This document shows, piece by piece, positions 40,837 through 50,026 of a DNA stretch of 64,000 nucleotides. The translations under genes and the position numbers were made by a program. The first letter of the stretch is position 1. Each line of letters begins with the position of its first letter. Source of the DNA: Streptomyces sp. R28 (lineage in GTDB: Bacteria; Actinomycetota; Actinomycetes; Streptomycetales; Streptomycetaceae); assembly GCF_041052385.1 (NCBI RefSeq), contig NZ_CP163439.1:8545001-8609000 (forward strand). The letters are read 5' to 3'. A model generated the notes under the pieces. The model saw nothing but the letters and a program-made list of their open reading frames with translations. It had not been told where the DNA came from and searched no databases.

Positions 40837-42558
40837 ATGCACCTGCCCCCCGACGACCGCACCCGCAGCCCGCACACCGGCTACACCCGCGCCCACTGGG
40901 AGGCGGCCGCCGACGCCCTGCTCGCGGCGACGGAGCCGTACGCCACCGAGGACCGCGCCCTCTACCACTTCCCCGGCGACCGCCAGAGCTGGTCGGGCCG
41001 CCTCTCCGACGGCCTGGAGGGCTACGCCCGTACGCTGCTCCTCGCGGCCTTCCGCCGGGACGAGACGGCGTTGGAGCGCTACGCCGACGGACTCGCGGCC
41101 GGCGTCTCGGGGGTCTGGCCCCGCGTCGAGGACCGCAGCCAGCCCCTGGTCGAGGCGGCGTCGATCGCCCTCGCGCTGCGGCTGACGCGGCCGCTGCTGT
41201 GGGACCGGTTGGACGACGGGGTGCGGCAGCGGGCGGCGGCCTGGCTCGGGGACGCGGTGACGGCCGAGGCCTGGCCCTGCAACTGGGAGTTGTTCCCGGT
41301 GACGGTGGGCGGCTTCCTCCAGGAGGTCGGCCACGAGGCCGAGGAGTCGCGCAAGGCGATCGACCGGGGGCTGGAGCGCATCGAGGACTGGTACGTCGGC
41401 GGCGGCTGGTACACCGACGGCGACGGCCGCAAGTTCGACTACTACAACGGCTGGGCCATGCACCTGTACCCGGTGCTGCACGCCTGGCTGGCGCAGGACG
41501 AGCGGCTGTCGGAGCTGTACGGGGGTCGGCTCTCACGGCATCTGGAGGACTACGCCCGCCTGTTCGGCGCCGACGGCGCCCCCATGCACCAGGGCCGCTC
41601 CCTGACCTACCGTTTCGCGACCACGGCCCCGCTGTGGCTCGGCGCCCTGACGGGCCGTACGCCGCTCGCGCCCGGGGAGACGAGGCGGCTGGCCTCCGGC
41701 GCGCTGAAGTACTTCCTGGAGCGGGGCGCCGTGGACGAGCAGGGCCTGCTGACCCTCGGCTGGCACGGCCCCGACGAGGCGGTCCTGCAAGGCTATTCGG
41801 GCCCGGCGTCCCCGTACTGGGCGAGCAAGGCCTTCCTCGGCCTGCTTCTCCCCGCCGACCACGAGGTGTGGACGGCGGTGGAGGAACCCGCCCCCGTCGA
41901 GCGCGCGGACGCGGTCACCGCCGTCGCCGCTCCCAACTGGCTGCTGCAGTCCACGCGTTCCGACGGCCTGGTCCGCCTCCACAACCACGGCAGCGAGGAC
42001 GTCCGCTACGACCCGTACTACACGCGCCTCGCCTACTCGACGGTGACGGAGCCTTCGTCGTCGTACGACAACAGCGTGATCGTCGGCGACGATCCGAGCC
42101 GCAGCGACATCGTGCCGCTGGGTGCGGGGGAGGGCGTGGGCGGCGGCTGGGTGGCCTCGCGGCACTCGGTCGGTGACGGGACGCGGGTGACGAGCGTGGT
42201 GCTCGCGCGGGGGGCCGTGGAGGTACGGGCCCATCTGGTGGCGGGTGCGGCGCCGGGGACGCCCGTTCGCATCACCGGCTGGGCCGCGCGGGACGGGGTC
42301 CGCGCCGAACTCCGCCCCGTCGCCCGGCTCGACGACGACCTCGCCGGCGTCACCGACGCCGAACCCACCCTCTTCGTCGCCCTCGCCCGGCTCACGGCCG
42401 AACCGGAACCCGCGCCGCTCGACGAGTCGGTGACCGTGCGCCTGGATGACGACGGCGGGATTCACGTCCGCTGGAACGACGGCCGTGCCGTCCGCGTGCG
42501 GTTGACGGACGGCGACGGTGACGCCGGCTGCGTGCGGGTCGATACGGCTAGCGGCTGA
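40837..42558 (+). CDS. DUF2264 protein, candidate GH154 beta-glucuronidase
   Basis: A 573 aa protein without signal peptide, matching the DUF2264 layout: an N-terminal alpha/alpha-barrel (about 1-340) with segments RALYHFPGDRQSWSGRLSDG, WPCNWELFPVTVGGFL and YYNGWAMHLYPVLHAW, and a C-terminal beta-sandwich (about 350-573). Members of this Pfam group were assigned to GH154 after an exo-beta-glucuronidase acting on arabinogalactan protein was found in Bacteroides. Glucuronate caps AGP side chains, so this fits the neighbouring galactanase and arabinofuranosidase. It would be intracellular here. The enzymatic assignment is inferred, the family fairly firm. The end overlaps the next, convergent gene by 11 bp. 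Confidence 0.8.
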   Translation: MHLPPDDRTRSPHTGYTRAHWEAAADALLAATEPYATEDRALYHFPGDRQSWSGRLSDGLEGYARTLLLAAFRRDETALERYADGLAAGVSGVWPRVEDRSQPLVEAASIALALRLTRPLLWDRLDDGVRQRAAAWLGDAVTAEAWPCNWELFPVTVGGFLQEVGHEAEESRKAIDRGLERIEDWYVGGGWYTDGDGRKFDYYNGWAMHLYPVLHAWLAQDERLSELYGGRLSRHLEDYARLFGADGAPMHQGRSLTYRFATTAPLWLGALTGRTPLAPGETRRLASGALKYFLERGAVDEQGLLTLGWHGPDEAVLQGYSGPASPYWASKAFLGLLLPADHEVWTAVEEPAPVERADAVTAVAAPNWLLQSTRSDGLVRLHNHGSEDVRYDPYYTRLAYSTVTEPSSSYDNSVIVGDDPSRSDIVPLGAGEGVGGGWVASRHSVGDGTRVTSVVLARGAVEVRAHLVAGAAPGTPVRITGWAARDGVRAELRPVARLDDDLAGVTDAEPTLFVALARLTAEPEPAPLDESVTVRLDDDGGIHVRWNDGRAVRVRLTDGDGDAGCVRVDTASG

Positions 42559-43210
42559 CCTCCTGGGCCGTGATGCCCGCCCGGTCCAGTGCCCTGGCGA
42601 CGGCGGGCGGCTCCGGCGGGTCACCGTCGGGATGGGTGCGCAGGCGCTCCAGCAGCAGCCGTGCGTCCAGCCGGTACGCCTCGGCGTCGGCCAGGATGCT
42701 GTCAACGCCCGGGCCGCCGGCCGTGTCGTCGTAGTGGAGCGCCAGCTCCCGCAGCAGGTCACCGCGGTCGACGAGGCTGCTCATCCCGCAGTCCAGACCG
42801 TCGTCCTCGAGGCTCTCGGGGTAGGGCGCCCGGCTCCACGTCCCGTTCTCGTACCAGTAGACACAGCCGAGTTCGTACCCTTCCAGCCGGTCGTGCAGCT
42901 CCTCGTAGGGCAGCCAGTCGGGCCCGCCCGCCAGTATGTCGATCGGCGGCTCGTGCCACTTCACGCCGCTCGACTCGTCCTCGCCGTAGAGCACGAACCG
43001 GCCCTCGCCCCTCCTGGACAGGATCCACCAGGTGCACCCGGCGTCGTCCCAGTGCAGGCCCTCCTCGTCGATCCAGTGGCCGGTCCGGTGCACGCTCGGA
43101 CACTGCTCCCGCTCCGAATTCGCCTCCACGGCGGCGAGCAGCGCCCACCGCGCCCACAGCTCCTCGCCCGACGGAAGGTCCTCCGGCCGACCCGGTCGAT
43201 GAATGGTCAT
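42548..43210 (-). CDS. hypothetical cytoplasmic protein
   Basis: A 220 aa acidic, Trp/Asp-rich protein I do not recognise. It has repeated short segments such as WDDAGCTWWILSRRGEGRFVLYGEDESS, described here only by position (about 54-80), followed by PYEELHDRLEGYELGCVYWYE. These resemble the style of SUKH/immunity-like globular proteins, but no diagnostic motif is visible. ATG at 43210 starts the recognisable protein; the frame is open further upstream without support. It is convergent with and overlaps DUF2264 by 11 bp. No partner toxin is evident beside it. Confidence 0.6.
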   Translation of the reverse strand: MTIHRPGRPEDLPSGEELWARWALLAAVEANSEREQCPSVHRTGHWIDEEGLHWDDAGCTWWILSRRGEGRFVLYGEDESSGVKWHEPPIDILAGGPDWLPYEELHDRLEGYELGCVYWYENGTWSRAPYPESLEDDGLDCGMSSLVDRGDLLRELALHYDDTAGGPGVDSILADAEAYRLDARLLLERLRTHPDGDPPEPPAVARALDRAGITAQEVSR

Positions 43211-43299
43211 GCGAGCCCCCGTGTGTTCTCGTCGTGTTCGCGTCGCGATGATGATCGCCGCAACAGTACGACGTTCGGAACCTCGGGGTCCCAGGGACC

Positions 43300-44720
43300 T
43301 CAGGGCTTCAGACGAGCGATCTGCAGAGTCGTCGTGGTCGGCGACGCGCCGGTCAGGGGCGTCGCGTACGACGGCTTGACGGGCACGGACGCCCAGGTCA
43401 GCGTGGTGTCCTTCTGGACCGCGATGTCGCCGGTGATCCGGGTGCCGACGCCCTTCGTGGCGCTCTGGAACGTGCCGTTCCAGTCGATGAGCCGGAAGGA
43501 CGTGCCTGCGAAGGTGCCGGTGCAGGTGCCGTTCGCGCACTTGGCGTTCTTCAGGGACTCCCAGGACAGCAGGAGGCGGTCCTTGCCGTACGGGGCGAGG
43601 CGGACGTTGACGTGCTCGACGCCCTTGGTGCCGGACAACTGGATCGCTTTGCCCGCAGGCGTGTTGCGGTTCTTGAGGAAGGCGACGGCCACCTGGTGGG
43701 TGCTGGTCTTCGGGGTGACCGTCCAGCCGCGCCCGCTGGAGTCGTCGGAGTTCTTCTTGGCCGAGGCGGCGCCGCGGGAGGCGAAGGCCGTGGCGTAGCG
43801 GCCGGTGGCCGACTTCACGAGGTCACCGGTACGGCCCGCGAACGTGCCGCCGCAGTAGCCCGCCCAGCACTGCTCGCGCTGCACGACCGGGGCGTTGTCG
43901 GGCGCGCCGATCCCTGTCGACACGAACAGCCCCGAGCGCCAGTCGTCGAAGCAGAGGGAGGTGAAGGCGCCGGTCTTCTCGGCAGCGAGGGCGATGCCCT
44001 CGTTGTGGCTGCACCCCCAGCTCCAGCCCCCGCTGAGCTTGGCACCCTTGGCGCCGACGTATGACAGCTTGTCGCCGAAGTGCCCGTCGGCGAAGCCGCC
44101 CGCACCGTGCACGACGAAGTACGCGCCGTACTTGGTGCCGTTCCAGGTGAGCTGGCCGTCGAGGGTCGGTGCCGTGTCGTGGGAGGAAGTGCCGATCAGC
44201 TTGGTGCGGAAGATCTGCTTGCCGTTCGTGTAGCGGATCAGCGCGGCCGCCGTCTCCTTCCACTTGTTGGTGTCGGCGACCCGGGTCAGCAGCGCGAAGC
44301 CGTCATTGTGCGCGACCAGACCGCCGACCTCCTTGGTTCCCTTGACGATCGTGTCGGCGCCCGAGCGCTTCCCGGCGGCGGTCAGCGGCGTGACGTGGAT
44401 GCCGTCCGAGGCGGGCCAGGCCACCCGCAGGGTGCCGTTCGGGGCCGCCGCCGTCGCCGTGCGCGTCCACTCGCGGGTGTTGTTGTAACCGGCCGACAGA
44501 TAGGGGAACTTGGCCGGCAGGTGCACCGTGGTGGTCGTGGGGTGAGGCTGGGGGCGGCGCTCGGGGCGGCGCCGGCGGTGGCGTACCAGGCGCCCACCAG
44601 GGCGGCGGTGGCGGCGAGGCCCGCGATGAGCGGCCCCCGGGCGGCGTGGGCCCGGCGATGGCCGGGCGCGCCGGATGCGCCGGATGCGGAGGCGGACGTC
44701 GTGCGTCTTGCGGAAGTCAT
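43300..44720 (-). pseudogene. secreted protein gene broken by a one-base frameshift
   Basis: The ATG at 44720 begins a clear export leader (RGPLIAGLAATAALVGAWYA) in one frame, while the mature body (HLPAKFPYLSAGYNNTREW onward, about 410 codons) lies in another. The frames join if one base is added to the four-G run at 44539-44542 (plus strand), giving a smooth Pro/Thr linker. So the gene has lost one base, or the base was missed in sequencing. The body is rich in short beta-strands with paired Cys (GCSHNEG, CWAGYCGG, CANGTCTG), perhaps a beta-propeller; no function is recognised. Divergent from the DinB-like gene. Confidence 0.75.
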
Positions 44721-44824
44721 GTATCCCGGTCGCCGCCGAGGCCGACAAAGTTGCTGAAGTTTCACAGACCGTGGCCGGCTCACTTCGGCCGGCACCGAAA
44801 CGACGCACGCCTAGCGTTCGGAGC

Positions 44825-45283
44825 ATGAGCGAAATCGTCCCTCCGACCCCCGCCGACGCCGTCACCGCCATGGTCGGCCACGTCCTCACCCTCGCCGCGA
44901 CCTGGCCGAACTGGGACGGCGAGCCCACCCACGTCGACGACCGCGTCTACACCCCGCACAAGGCGATCCGCCGGGTCGCCGACCACCTCATCGACCATCT
45001 GGCCGAGCTGGAGGCCCGGCTGGCCGGCGAGGAGCCCCAGCCCGACCACTGGCACGCCTCCACCGTCACCACCGAGGCCGACCTCGCCCCCTTCACCCCG
45101 CAGGACCTGGACGAGGCCCGCAGCCGGCTGACCCGCCTCGCCCGCATCTGGGCGAACCGGCTGGACGCCCTCAGCGACGACCAGCTCGACCACTCGCCCG
45201 GCGAAGGCTGGAGCTTCCGCGAACTCGCCCACCACCTGGAAGGGTCGACCTACTACGCCGACGCCGTAGGAGACCTGTCGTGA
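44825..45283 (+). CDS. DinB-like protein
   Basis: A 152 aa protein with the four-helix layout of the DinB/YfiT metalloenzyme superfamily. Histidines likely to bind metal are spread across the chain (HVLTLAATWPNW, HLIDHLAELEA, SFRELAHHLEG). Members include thiol-dependent transferases and many proteins of unknown role. ATG at 44825 lies downstream of a GGAG-like site. The stop is 25 bp before the PEP-mutase-like gene on the same strand, so the pair may be co-transcribed. Family call moderate. Confidence 0.7.
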   Translation: MSEIVPPTPADAVTAMVGHVLTLAATWPNWDGEPTHVDDRVYTPHKAIRRVADHLIDHLAELEARLAGEEPQPDHWHASTVTTEADLAPFTPQDLDEARSRLTRLARIWANRLDALSDDQLDHSPGEGWSFRELAHHLEGSTYYADAVGDLS

Positions 45284-45308
45284 CCGCCGCCGACTCGGAG
45301 GACCTCGC

Positions 45309-46085
45309 ATGACCGCCTTCGCCGAACTCCACCACGGTGACGAGCCCCTGCTGCTCCCCAACGCCTGGGACCACGCCTCGGCGAGGGGGCTCGCCGCCGA
45401 GGGCTTTCCCGCGATCGGTACGACGAGCCTCGGTGCCGCCGCGGCCGCAGGCCTGCCCGACGGGACATCGGCCACCCGTGACGAGACACTCCGGCTCGCC
45501 CTCGACCTCGGCTCGGATCCGTATCTCGTCTCGATGGACGCGGAGGACGGATACAGCGAAGACCCCGGCCGGGTGGGGGAGTTCGCCCGTCAGCTCCAGG
45601 CCGTCGGGGCCGTCGGAATCAACCTGGAGGACCGGCTCGGCTCCGTCGCGCTGCACGCCGCGAAGATCGCCGCGGTCAAGTCGGCGGCACCCGGCCTCTT
45701 CGTCAACGCCCGCACCGACACGTACTGGCTGGGTGACGGAACGGAGACCGACGAGCGCCTCGACGCCTATCAACAGGCGGGTGCCGACGGCGTGTTCGTG
45801 CCGGGACTCACCGAACCCCGCCGGATCGCCGCCCTGGTGAGGCGCCTCGACGTTCCCCTCAACATCCTCTACACCCCGACCGGCCCCACCGTCCCCCACC
45901 TCGCCGACCTCGGCGTCCGTCGCGTCAGCCTCGGCTCGCTGCTCTACCGGCGGGCACTCGGCGCGGCACTGGAAGCGGCCGTGGACATCAGGGAGGGGCG
46001 GACACCGCAGGGGGCCCTTCCGTCGTACGGTGCGGTGGACGCGCTCAGCCGCCGGGGCGACCTGCCTCACAGCGCCGGGCCGTAG
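45309..46085 (+). CDS. PEP mutase/isocitrate lyase family protein
   Basis: A 258 aa cytoplasmic TIM-barrel protein. Family blocks are LLLPNAWDHASARGLAAEGF near the start, the metal-site acidic segment VSMDAEDGYSEDP (about residues 77-89), GINLEDRLG and FVNARTDTYW. These resemble the carboxyphosphonoenolpyruvate mutase/isocitrate-lyase-like group, which makes or breaks C-C or C-P bonds next to a carboxylate. The Cys of true isocitrate lyases (KKCGH) is absent. Substrate unknown. Likely co-transcribed with the DinB-like gene. Confidence 0.82.
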   Translation: MTAFAELHHGDEPLLLPNAWDHASARGLAAEGFPAIGTTSLGAAAAAGLPDGTSATRDETLRLALDLGSDPYLVSMDAEDGYSEDPGRVGEFARQLQAVGAVGINLEDRLGSVALHAAKIAAVKSAAPGLFVNARTDTYWLGDGTETDERLDAYQQAGADGVFVPGLTEPRRIAALVRRLDVPLNILYTPTGPTVPHLADLGVRRVSLGSLLYRRALGAALEAAVDIREGRTPQGALPSYGAVDALSRRGDLPHSAGP

Positions 46086-46158
46086 CTTCCTGTTAGCCTT
46101 GACTCTTTTCCGGGTATCAGACCCTTTGGACTCATCACCGGCGAGGGACCGAGGAACC

Positions 46159-46584
46159 ATGACCATGGACATCCCCGGCGACAGGCGCCTTGCGGCCGCC
46201 GTCGTGATGGACGACAAGCAGCGGGTGCTTCTGGTGCGCCGCAGCGAGAAGGAGCGGTTCCTGCCGCGGGTGTGGGGTGTCCCCTGCGGGAAGCTGGAGC
46301 CCGGTGAGAGTGCCCAGGACGGCGCCCTGCGGGAGCTGAAGGAAGAGACCGGACTGCTCGGCGAAATCGTCCGCAAGGTCGGCGAGTCGTCCTTCCTCAG
46401 CGACTACCGGGGGCACGAGATCAAGAACTGGCAGGAGAACTTCCTGGTCAGGCCATTGTCTGCGAGCCTCACCCTCCCCGAGCCTGATCAGGACGCGCGG
46501 TGGCTCGGCCGGTCCGAGCTGACCAGCGTGGAGGTCGACGCGTACAACCTCGACATCGTGCACCAGGCCTTCACCGAGTCCTGA
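46159..46584 (+). CDS. Nudix hydrolase
   Basis: A 141 aa Nudix-family pyrophosphohydrolase. The Nudix box is complete: G at the start of GKLEPGESAQDGALRELKEE, then TGLLGE, with the REL..EE metal-binding helix (about residues 50-72). It opens with LAAAVVMDDKQRVLLVRRSEKER, a typical first strand. ATG at 46159 follows GAGG; an ATG two codons later is possible. Substrate is a nucleoside diphosphate derivative of unknown type. Preceded by 73 bp after the PEP-mutase-like gene. Confidence 0.9.
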   Translation: MTMDIPGDRRLAAAVVMDDKQRVLLVRRSEKERFLPRVWGVPCGKLEPGESAQDGALRELKEETGLLGEIVRKVGESSFLSDYRGHEIKNWQENFLVRPLSASLTLPEPDQDARWLGRSELTSVEVDAYNLDIVHQAFTES

Positions 46585-46621
46585 GCCCGTAGGGGCACTT
46601 CCGCACGGCGAGCTGCACACA

Positions 46622-47026
46622 GTGAGCACATGGGCAACACATGGGGAAAGCCCTGCGGGAGCGGGCACGCTCTTGTCGCAGCTGCCCCCAGCCGACTGGT
46701 TCGTGGCCGGATACGGCACCCAGGAGGCCGCCAACGGCCCGGCCGGGCAGACCCACCCCGGCGGCGGCGTCCGGCTGAAGGCGCCCGTCACCTTCGACGC
46801 CCTCAACGACTCCTGGGCGCGCCTGGCCATGACCGCGCCGCAGGGCAACGGCGGTGCCTGCTACGGCGACTCGGGCGGCCCCGACTTCGCGGTGATCGGC
46901 GGCAAGAACGTCCTGGCCGCCACCACGATCACCGGGGACACCCCGTGCTACGCGACGAACGTGACGTGCCGCCTGGACACCCCGGGCGCCCGAGCCTTCT
47001 TGTCGCCGTTCGTGAAACTCCCGTGA
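46622..47026 (+). pseudogene. C-terminal remnant of a secreted trypsin-like serine protease
   Basis: About 134 codons encode only the second half of a chymotrypsin-fold protease: a VAGYGTQEAANGP turn, SWARLAMTAPQGNGGACYGD, and the nucleophile block GDSGGPDF with its Ser, ending in the usual LDTPGARAFL. The signal peptide, catalytic His and catalytic Asp are missing, and no matching sequence precedes it before the Nudix stop at 46584. It cannot form an active protease. The first recognisable homologous residues start near 46660. Confidence 0.85.
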
Positions 47027-47087
47027 ACCGGGCGGGTGCCGCAAGCCGTCACGTGGCCCCCTCACGAAGCCCCGCCACAAGCGCCCG

Positions 47088-47852
47088 TCACAAGGCCCTG
47101 AGCCGTTCCGCCAGATCGCTCAACGCGCCCAGATAGTCCCGCACATCCAACGGCACCTTCTCCACCGCACCCGGATGCGGGCCCGCCGCCGTGAACACAT
47201 CCGTGTGCCGCCGCCGCCCCGCACCCGTCTCCAGGAACAGCGTCACCGTCGGTGCGTCCGTGTCGCACCAGGCCCGGTGCAGGGTGTGCGCGGGCAGGGC
47301 GTACGAGCTGCCCGCCGCGTACTGCCCCACATGCGTCAGCCGCAGCCGCGCCGCACCGGCCGGCTCCAGCACCCAGTCCGCCGACCGCTGCGCCAGCGAC
47401 TCCTCGTACCGGGCCGCCGCGATACCGCCGACTCCGGCATCGGCGTCATCGCCTCCCTCTTCGCGGATCTCGTCGCAGACCTCGTACAGCTCCATGGCCA
47501 GCCGGCCCTGTACGACATAGGAGGCCAGCGGTGAACGGTGGTTGTGGATGTCCTCCTCGCCGATCCCGCCCGCGCCCGGATGCCACACGTGCGCGCGCAG
47601 CATGTGGCGCGGGCCGCCGTCGATCAGCAGCAGCTTGTCGAAGCCGAGGACATGGCGGTACGACAGCCGTGCGCAGCCCTCCGGATCACCCTCCCCGGAG
47701 GCGAGTTCGGCGATCAGCTCGGGCAGCCGGTCGGGGGAGCCCAGTTCGGTGACGACGGAGCGGGCAGCGGACGCCAGCCGGTGCTCGGGCAGTTCACCGT
47801 CCAGTGCCCCGGCCAGCAGCCGCCGCGTCGCCAGGACCTGCCGACCGCCCAT
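47088..47852 (-). CDS. hypothetical cupin-like protein
   Basis: A 254 aa protein with a possible cupin core: RAHVWHPGAGGIGEEDIHNHRS supplies His/Glu/His ligands (about residues 86-106, given here in part), then SYVVQGRLAMELYEV, and later YALPAHTLHRAWCDTDAPTVTLFL as the second cupin block. This is reminiscent of cysteine-dioxygenase-type small-molecule dioxygenases, but I cannot name a substrate. ATG at 47852 follows GGAGGA by 7 nt. It is the second gene of a two-gene minus-strand unit, 37 bp after the cyclase-fold membrane protein. Confidence 0.65.
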   Translation of the reverse strand: MGGRQVLATRRLLAGALDGELPEHRLASAARSVVTELGSPDRLPELIAELASGEGDPEGCARLSYRHVLGFDKLLLIDGGPRHMLRAHVWHPGAGGIGEEDIHNHRSPLASYVVQGRLAMELYEVCDEIREEGGDDADAGVGGIAAARYEESLAQRSADWVLEPAGAARLRLTHVGQYAAGSSYALPAHTLHRAWCDTDAPTVTLFLETGAGRRRHTDVFTAAGPHPGAVEKVPLDVRDYLGALSDLAERLRAL

Positions 47853-47889
47853 GCACTCATCCTCCAACGACCGCTTGTGACATCCGAGT

Positions 47890-49299
47890 TCAGCCACCCG
47901 GCTGATACATCCATACGGCATGCGCGCGCAGCGTCGAAAGACCTTGATAGGTCATCCACATGGGCCGCCGCAGCTCGGTGCTGTCGCCCCGCCCCCAGAA
48001 CCAGACACCGTCCGTCTGCCCCGCCCACACCGCGGCGACGGCCCCGTCCAGCCGTACCCGCCACTCCTCCTCCAGCCCGTCGGCGCGGGCGATCTCCACG
48101 GCGCCCGGTGAGAGCAGGGCGCGGGCCACCCAGGAGGCGGTGAAGTGCCGTACGTTCAGCACCTCGTGGCGTGAGGGGTCGTCCGTGCGCGGCCGGCGTA
48201 CCTCCTCGTGCAGGCTCCTGAGGTCCGCGCAGGTGTCGTGCGACGCCTCCGGGCAGGTCAGCAGCCAGCGGACGCCGTCCTCGCGGGCGGCGCGCGCACC
48301 GGCGTTCTCGCCGAGGACCCGGGCGGCCCGGTCGAGGGCGACGACCGCCTGTGCGGTGTGCAGCGGCGACGGCCAGCCGTGCGGCGGGTCGAGGCGGTAG
48401 CCCCAGCAGCGCAGATGGTCGCGGCGCGCGTCACTGATCGCGCCGTCCGCGAGGGCCTCGCGCAGCACGGGAAGGACCTCGGAGCGGGGCGCGGCACGCA
48501 GCAGCCCGCGCAGCACGGTCGTCACGACATGGGTCGACTCCCGCCCGGCGCGGTCGAGTTGGCGCGTGAAACCGCTGGTGCACCGGTCCACCTCCGCGGT
48601 CAGCCGCTCGGCGGAGGCGCCGGCCCGGGCCAGCGCGCCCAGCACCAGCGCGGTGACCTCCGGACGCGCCTCGGACCCTTGCGAGCGCGCCGACCAGCCG
48701 CCGTCCGGGAGCCGCAGCCGCCACAGCGTGTCCACCAGGTCGCCGGTGCTCAGCCGTCCTTCGGGCACGCCGAGGTCGAGCATGATGTGCAGGCCGTACG
48801 CGGTGCCGACGGGGGTGGGGCGGGAGGGCGAGTCCTCGCCGAGGGAGTGCGGCCAGCCGGTGAGCCGTCCGAGCTCCGGGTCGTCCATGACGGACACCTG
48901 CTCGACGAGGCTGTCGTAGGCGGAGGCGAAGGCATGGGGGAGCGGGCCGGACGCCCCCGGCGCCATGGCAGCGGGCCCCACGGCGGTGCCCGGTGCCCGC
49001 TCGCCGGCCGCTGCCCGGGCCCGCAGCAGCGCCGCCGCCAGCCAGGCCGCGACGGAGGTGCCGAGCCCGCTGATGCCGGCGATCAGATAGCGGGCGGCCG
49101 AACCGTCGATGGAGCCGGGCAGCACGCTGAACAGGAACTGGAAGACGCCGTAGCCGGCGGCCACGCAGCCGAGGCCGCCGAGCCAGCCGACGAAACGTGC
49201 CGGGGGTGAGCCGTGCGGGGGTTCCTCGTCGGGAACGCGCGGCGTGGGACGGGTCTGCCGGGACCTCAGGGGGCCGCGTCCGAGCTGCTGTTGGGACAA
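47890..49299 (-). CDS. membrane-anchored prenyltransferase/squalene-cyclase-fold protein
   Basis: A 469 aa protein. After a polar tail (about 1-34) come two hydrophobic segments (FVGWLGGLGCVAAGYGVFQF and LIAGISGLGTSVAAWLAAAL), then a cytoplasmic or external alpha/alpha-toroid region (about 130-469). That region has repeats like LWRLRLPDGGWSARSQ and LDPPHGWPSPLHTAQAVVAL, which resemble the QW-like repeats of terpene cyclases and prenyltransferases. The DxDD active-site motif of squalene-hopene cyclases is not seen, so it may be a scaffold or a sensor. Paired with the cupin-like gene. Function unknown. Confidence 0.68.
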   Translation of the reverse strand: MSQQQLGRGPLRSRQTRPTPRVPDEEPPHGSPPARFVGWLGGLGCVAAGYGVFQFLFSVLPGSIDGSAARYLIAGISGLGTSVAAWLAAALLRARAAAGERAPGTAVGPAAMAPGASGPLPHAFASAYDSLVEQVSVMDDPELGRLTGWPHSLGEDSPSRPTPVGTAYGLHIMLDLGVPEGRLSTGDLVDTLWRLRLPDGGWSARSQGSEARPEVTALVLGALARAGASAERLTAEVDRCTSGFTRQLDRAGRESTHVVTTVLRGLLRAAPRSEVLPVLREALADGAISDARRDHLRCWGYRLDPPHGWPSPLHTAQAVVALDRAARVLGENAGARAAREDGVRWLLTCPEASHDTCADLRSLHEEVRRPRTDDPSRHEVLNVRHFTASWVARALLSPGAVEIARADGLEEEWRVRLDGAVAAVWAGQTDGVWFWGRGDSTELRRPMWMTYQGLSTLRAHAVWMYQPGG

Positions 49300-49360
49300 G
49301 ACACGCTCCCTCCCCCGTGGCGGCGGCGTGTGACCTCCGCGAAGCTTCCAGTCTAAGTGG

Positions 49361-49963
49361 TCAGGGTGACAACTGGGGCGGCTGCCGGTCGTGCTCGCCG
49401 CGTGGCCAGTTCACGAGTGCCACGTGCAGGGCGTCGACGGCGCGCTCCCATGACTTCCGTACCTCACGGGGAGCGCCGAAGGCGCCGGTGGACTCCAGAG
49501 AGCAGTAGCCGTGGAAGGTGCTGCGCAGCAGGCGGACGGCGTCGGTGAGGTCGGGTTCCTCCAGGCCGTAGGCGCGGAGCATGCCGTAGGTGATCTCGGC
49601 GGTGCGGCGCATGGCGGGGGAGTCGGCGGCGAGGGCCTGGTCGACCCGGATCTGGGTCGCGGCGTATCGGCCCGGGTGCTGAAGGGCGTACTCCCGATAC
49701 GCGTCCGCGAAGGCCGCGAGCGCGTCCTTGCCGGCGCGTCCGGCGACGGCGGCGGCGATCCGGTCGATCATCTCGCCGCCGGCCAGCAGCGCGACCCGAG
49801 TCCGCAGGTCCTGGAGGTTCCTGACGTGCGAGTACAGGCTCGCGTCCTTCACCCCGAAGTGCCGGGCCAGCGCGGACAGGCTGACCTTCTCGAACCCGAC
49901 CTCGTCGGCGAGATCGGCCGCCGCCGCGGCGAGACGGTCGGCGGTGAGTCCTGCGCGGGCCAT
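49361..49963 (-). CDS. TetR-family transcriptional regulator
   Basis: A 200 aa regulator: DNA-binding segment LAAAAADLADEVGFEKVSLSALARHFGVKDASLYSHVRN near the N-terminus, given here by residues about 9-47, and a helical ligand-binding domain ending in the WHG-like segment LLRSTFHGYCSLESTGAFG. ATG at 49963 follows GGAGG by 10 nt; the open frame extends upstream without support. A 15-bp near-palindrome CCTAGAGGCCCTAGG lies 64 bp upstream, between this gene and the broken hydrolase gene, and may be its operator. The regulated gene may have been the now-broken hydrolase. Confidence 0.88.
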   Translation of the reverse strand: MARAGLTADRLAAAAADLADEVGFEKVSLSALARHFGVKDASLYSHVRNLQDLRTRVALLAGGEMIDRIAAAVAGRAGKDALAAFADAYREYALQHPGRYAATQIRVDQALAADSPAMRRTAEITYGMLRAYGLEEPDLTDAVRLLRSTFHGYCSLESTGAFGAPREVRKSWERAVDALHVALVNWPRGEHDRQPPQLSP

Positions 49964-50026
49964 GGGGTGGGTGACCTCCGGATGCGTGACCTGGCCTGGG
50001 GCCCTGGACCCCTGGACCCTTCGAGA

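Noticed and set aside
39400..41481. 693-codon minus-strand frame spanning CE12 and DUF2264
   Set aside because: It crosses two well-supported genes and a terminator; the composition is typical of antisense reading.
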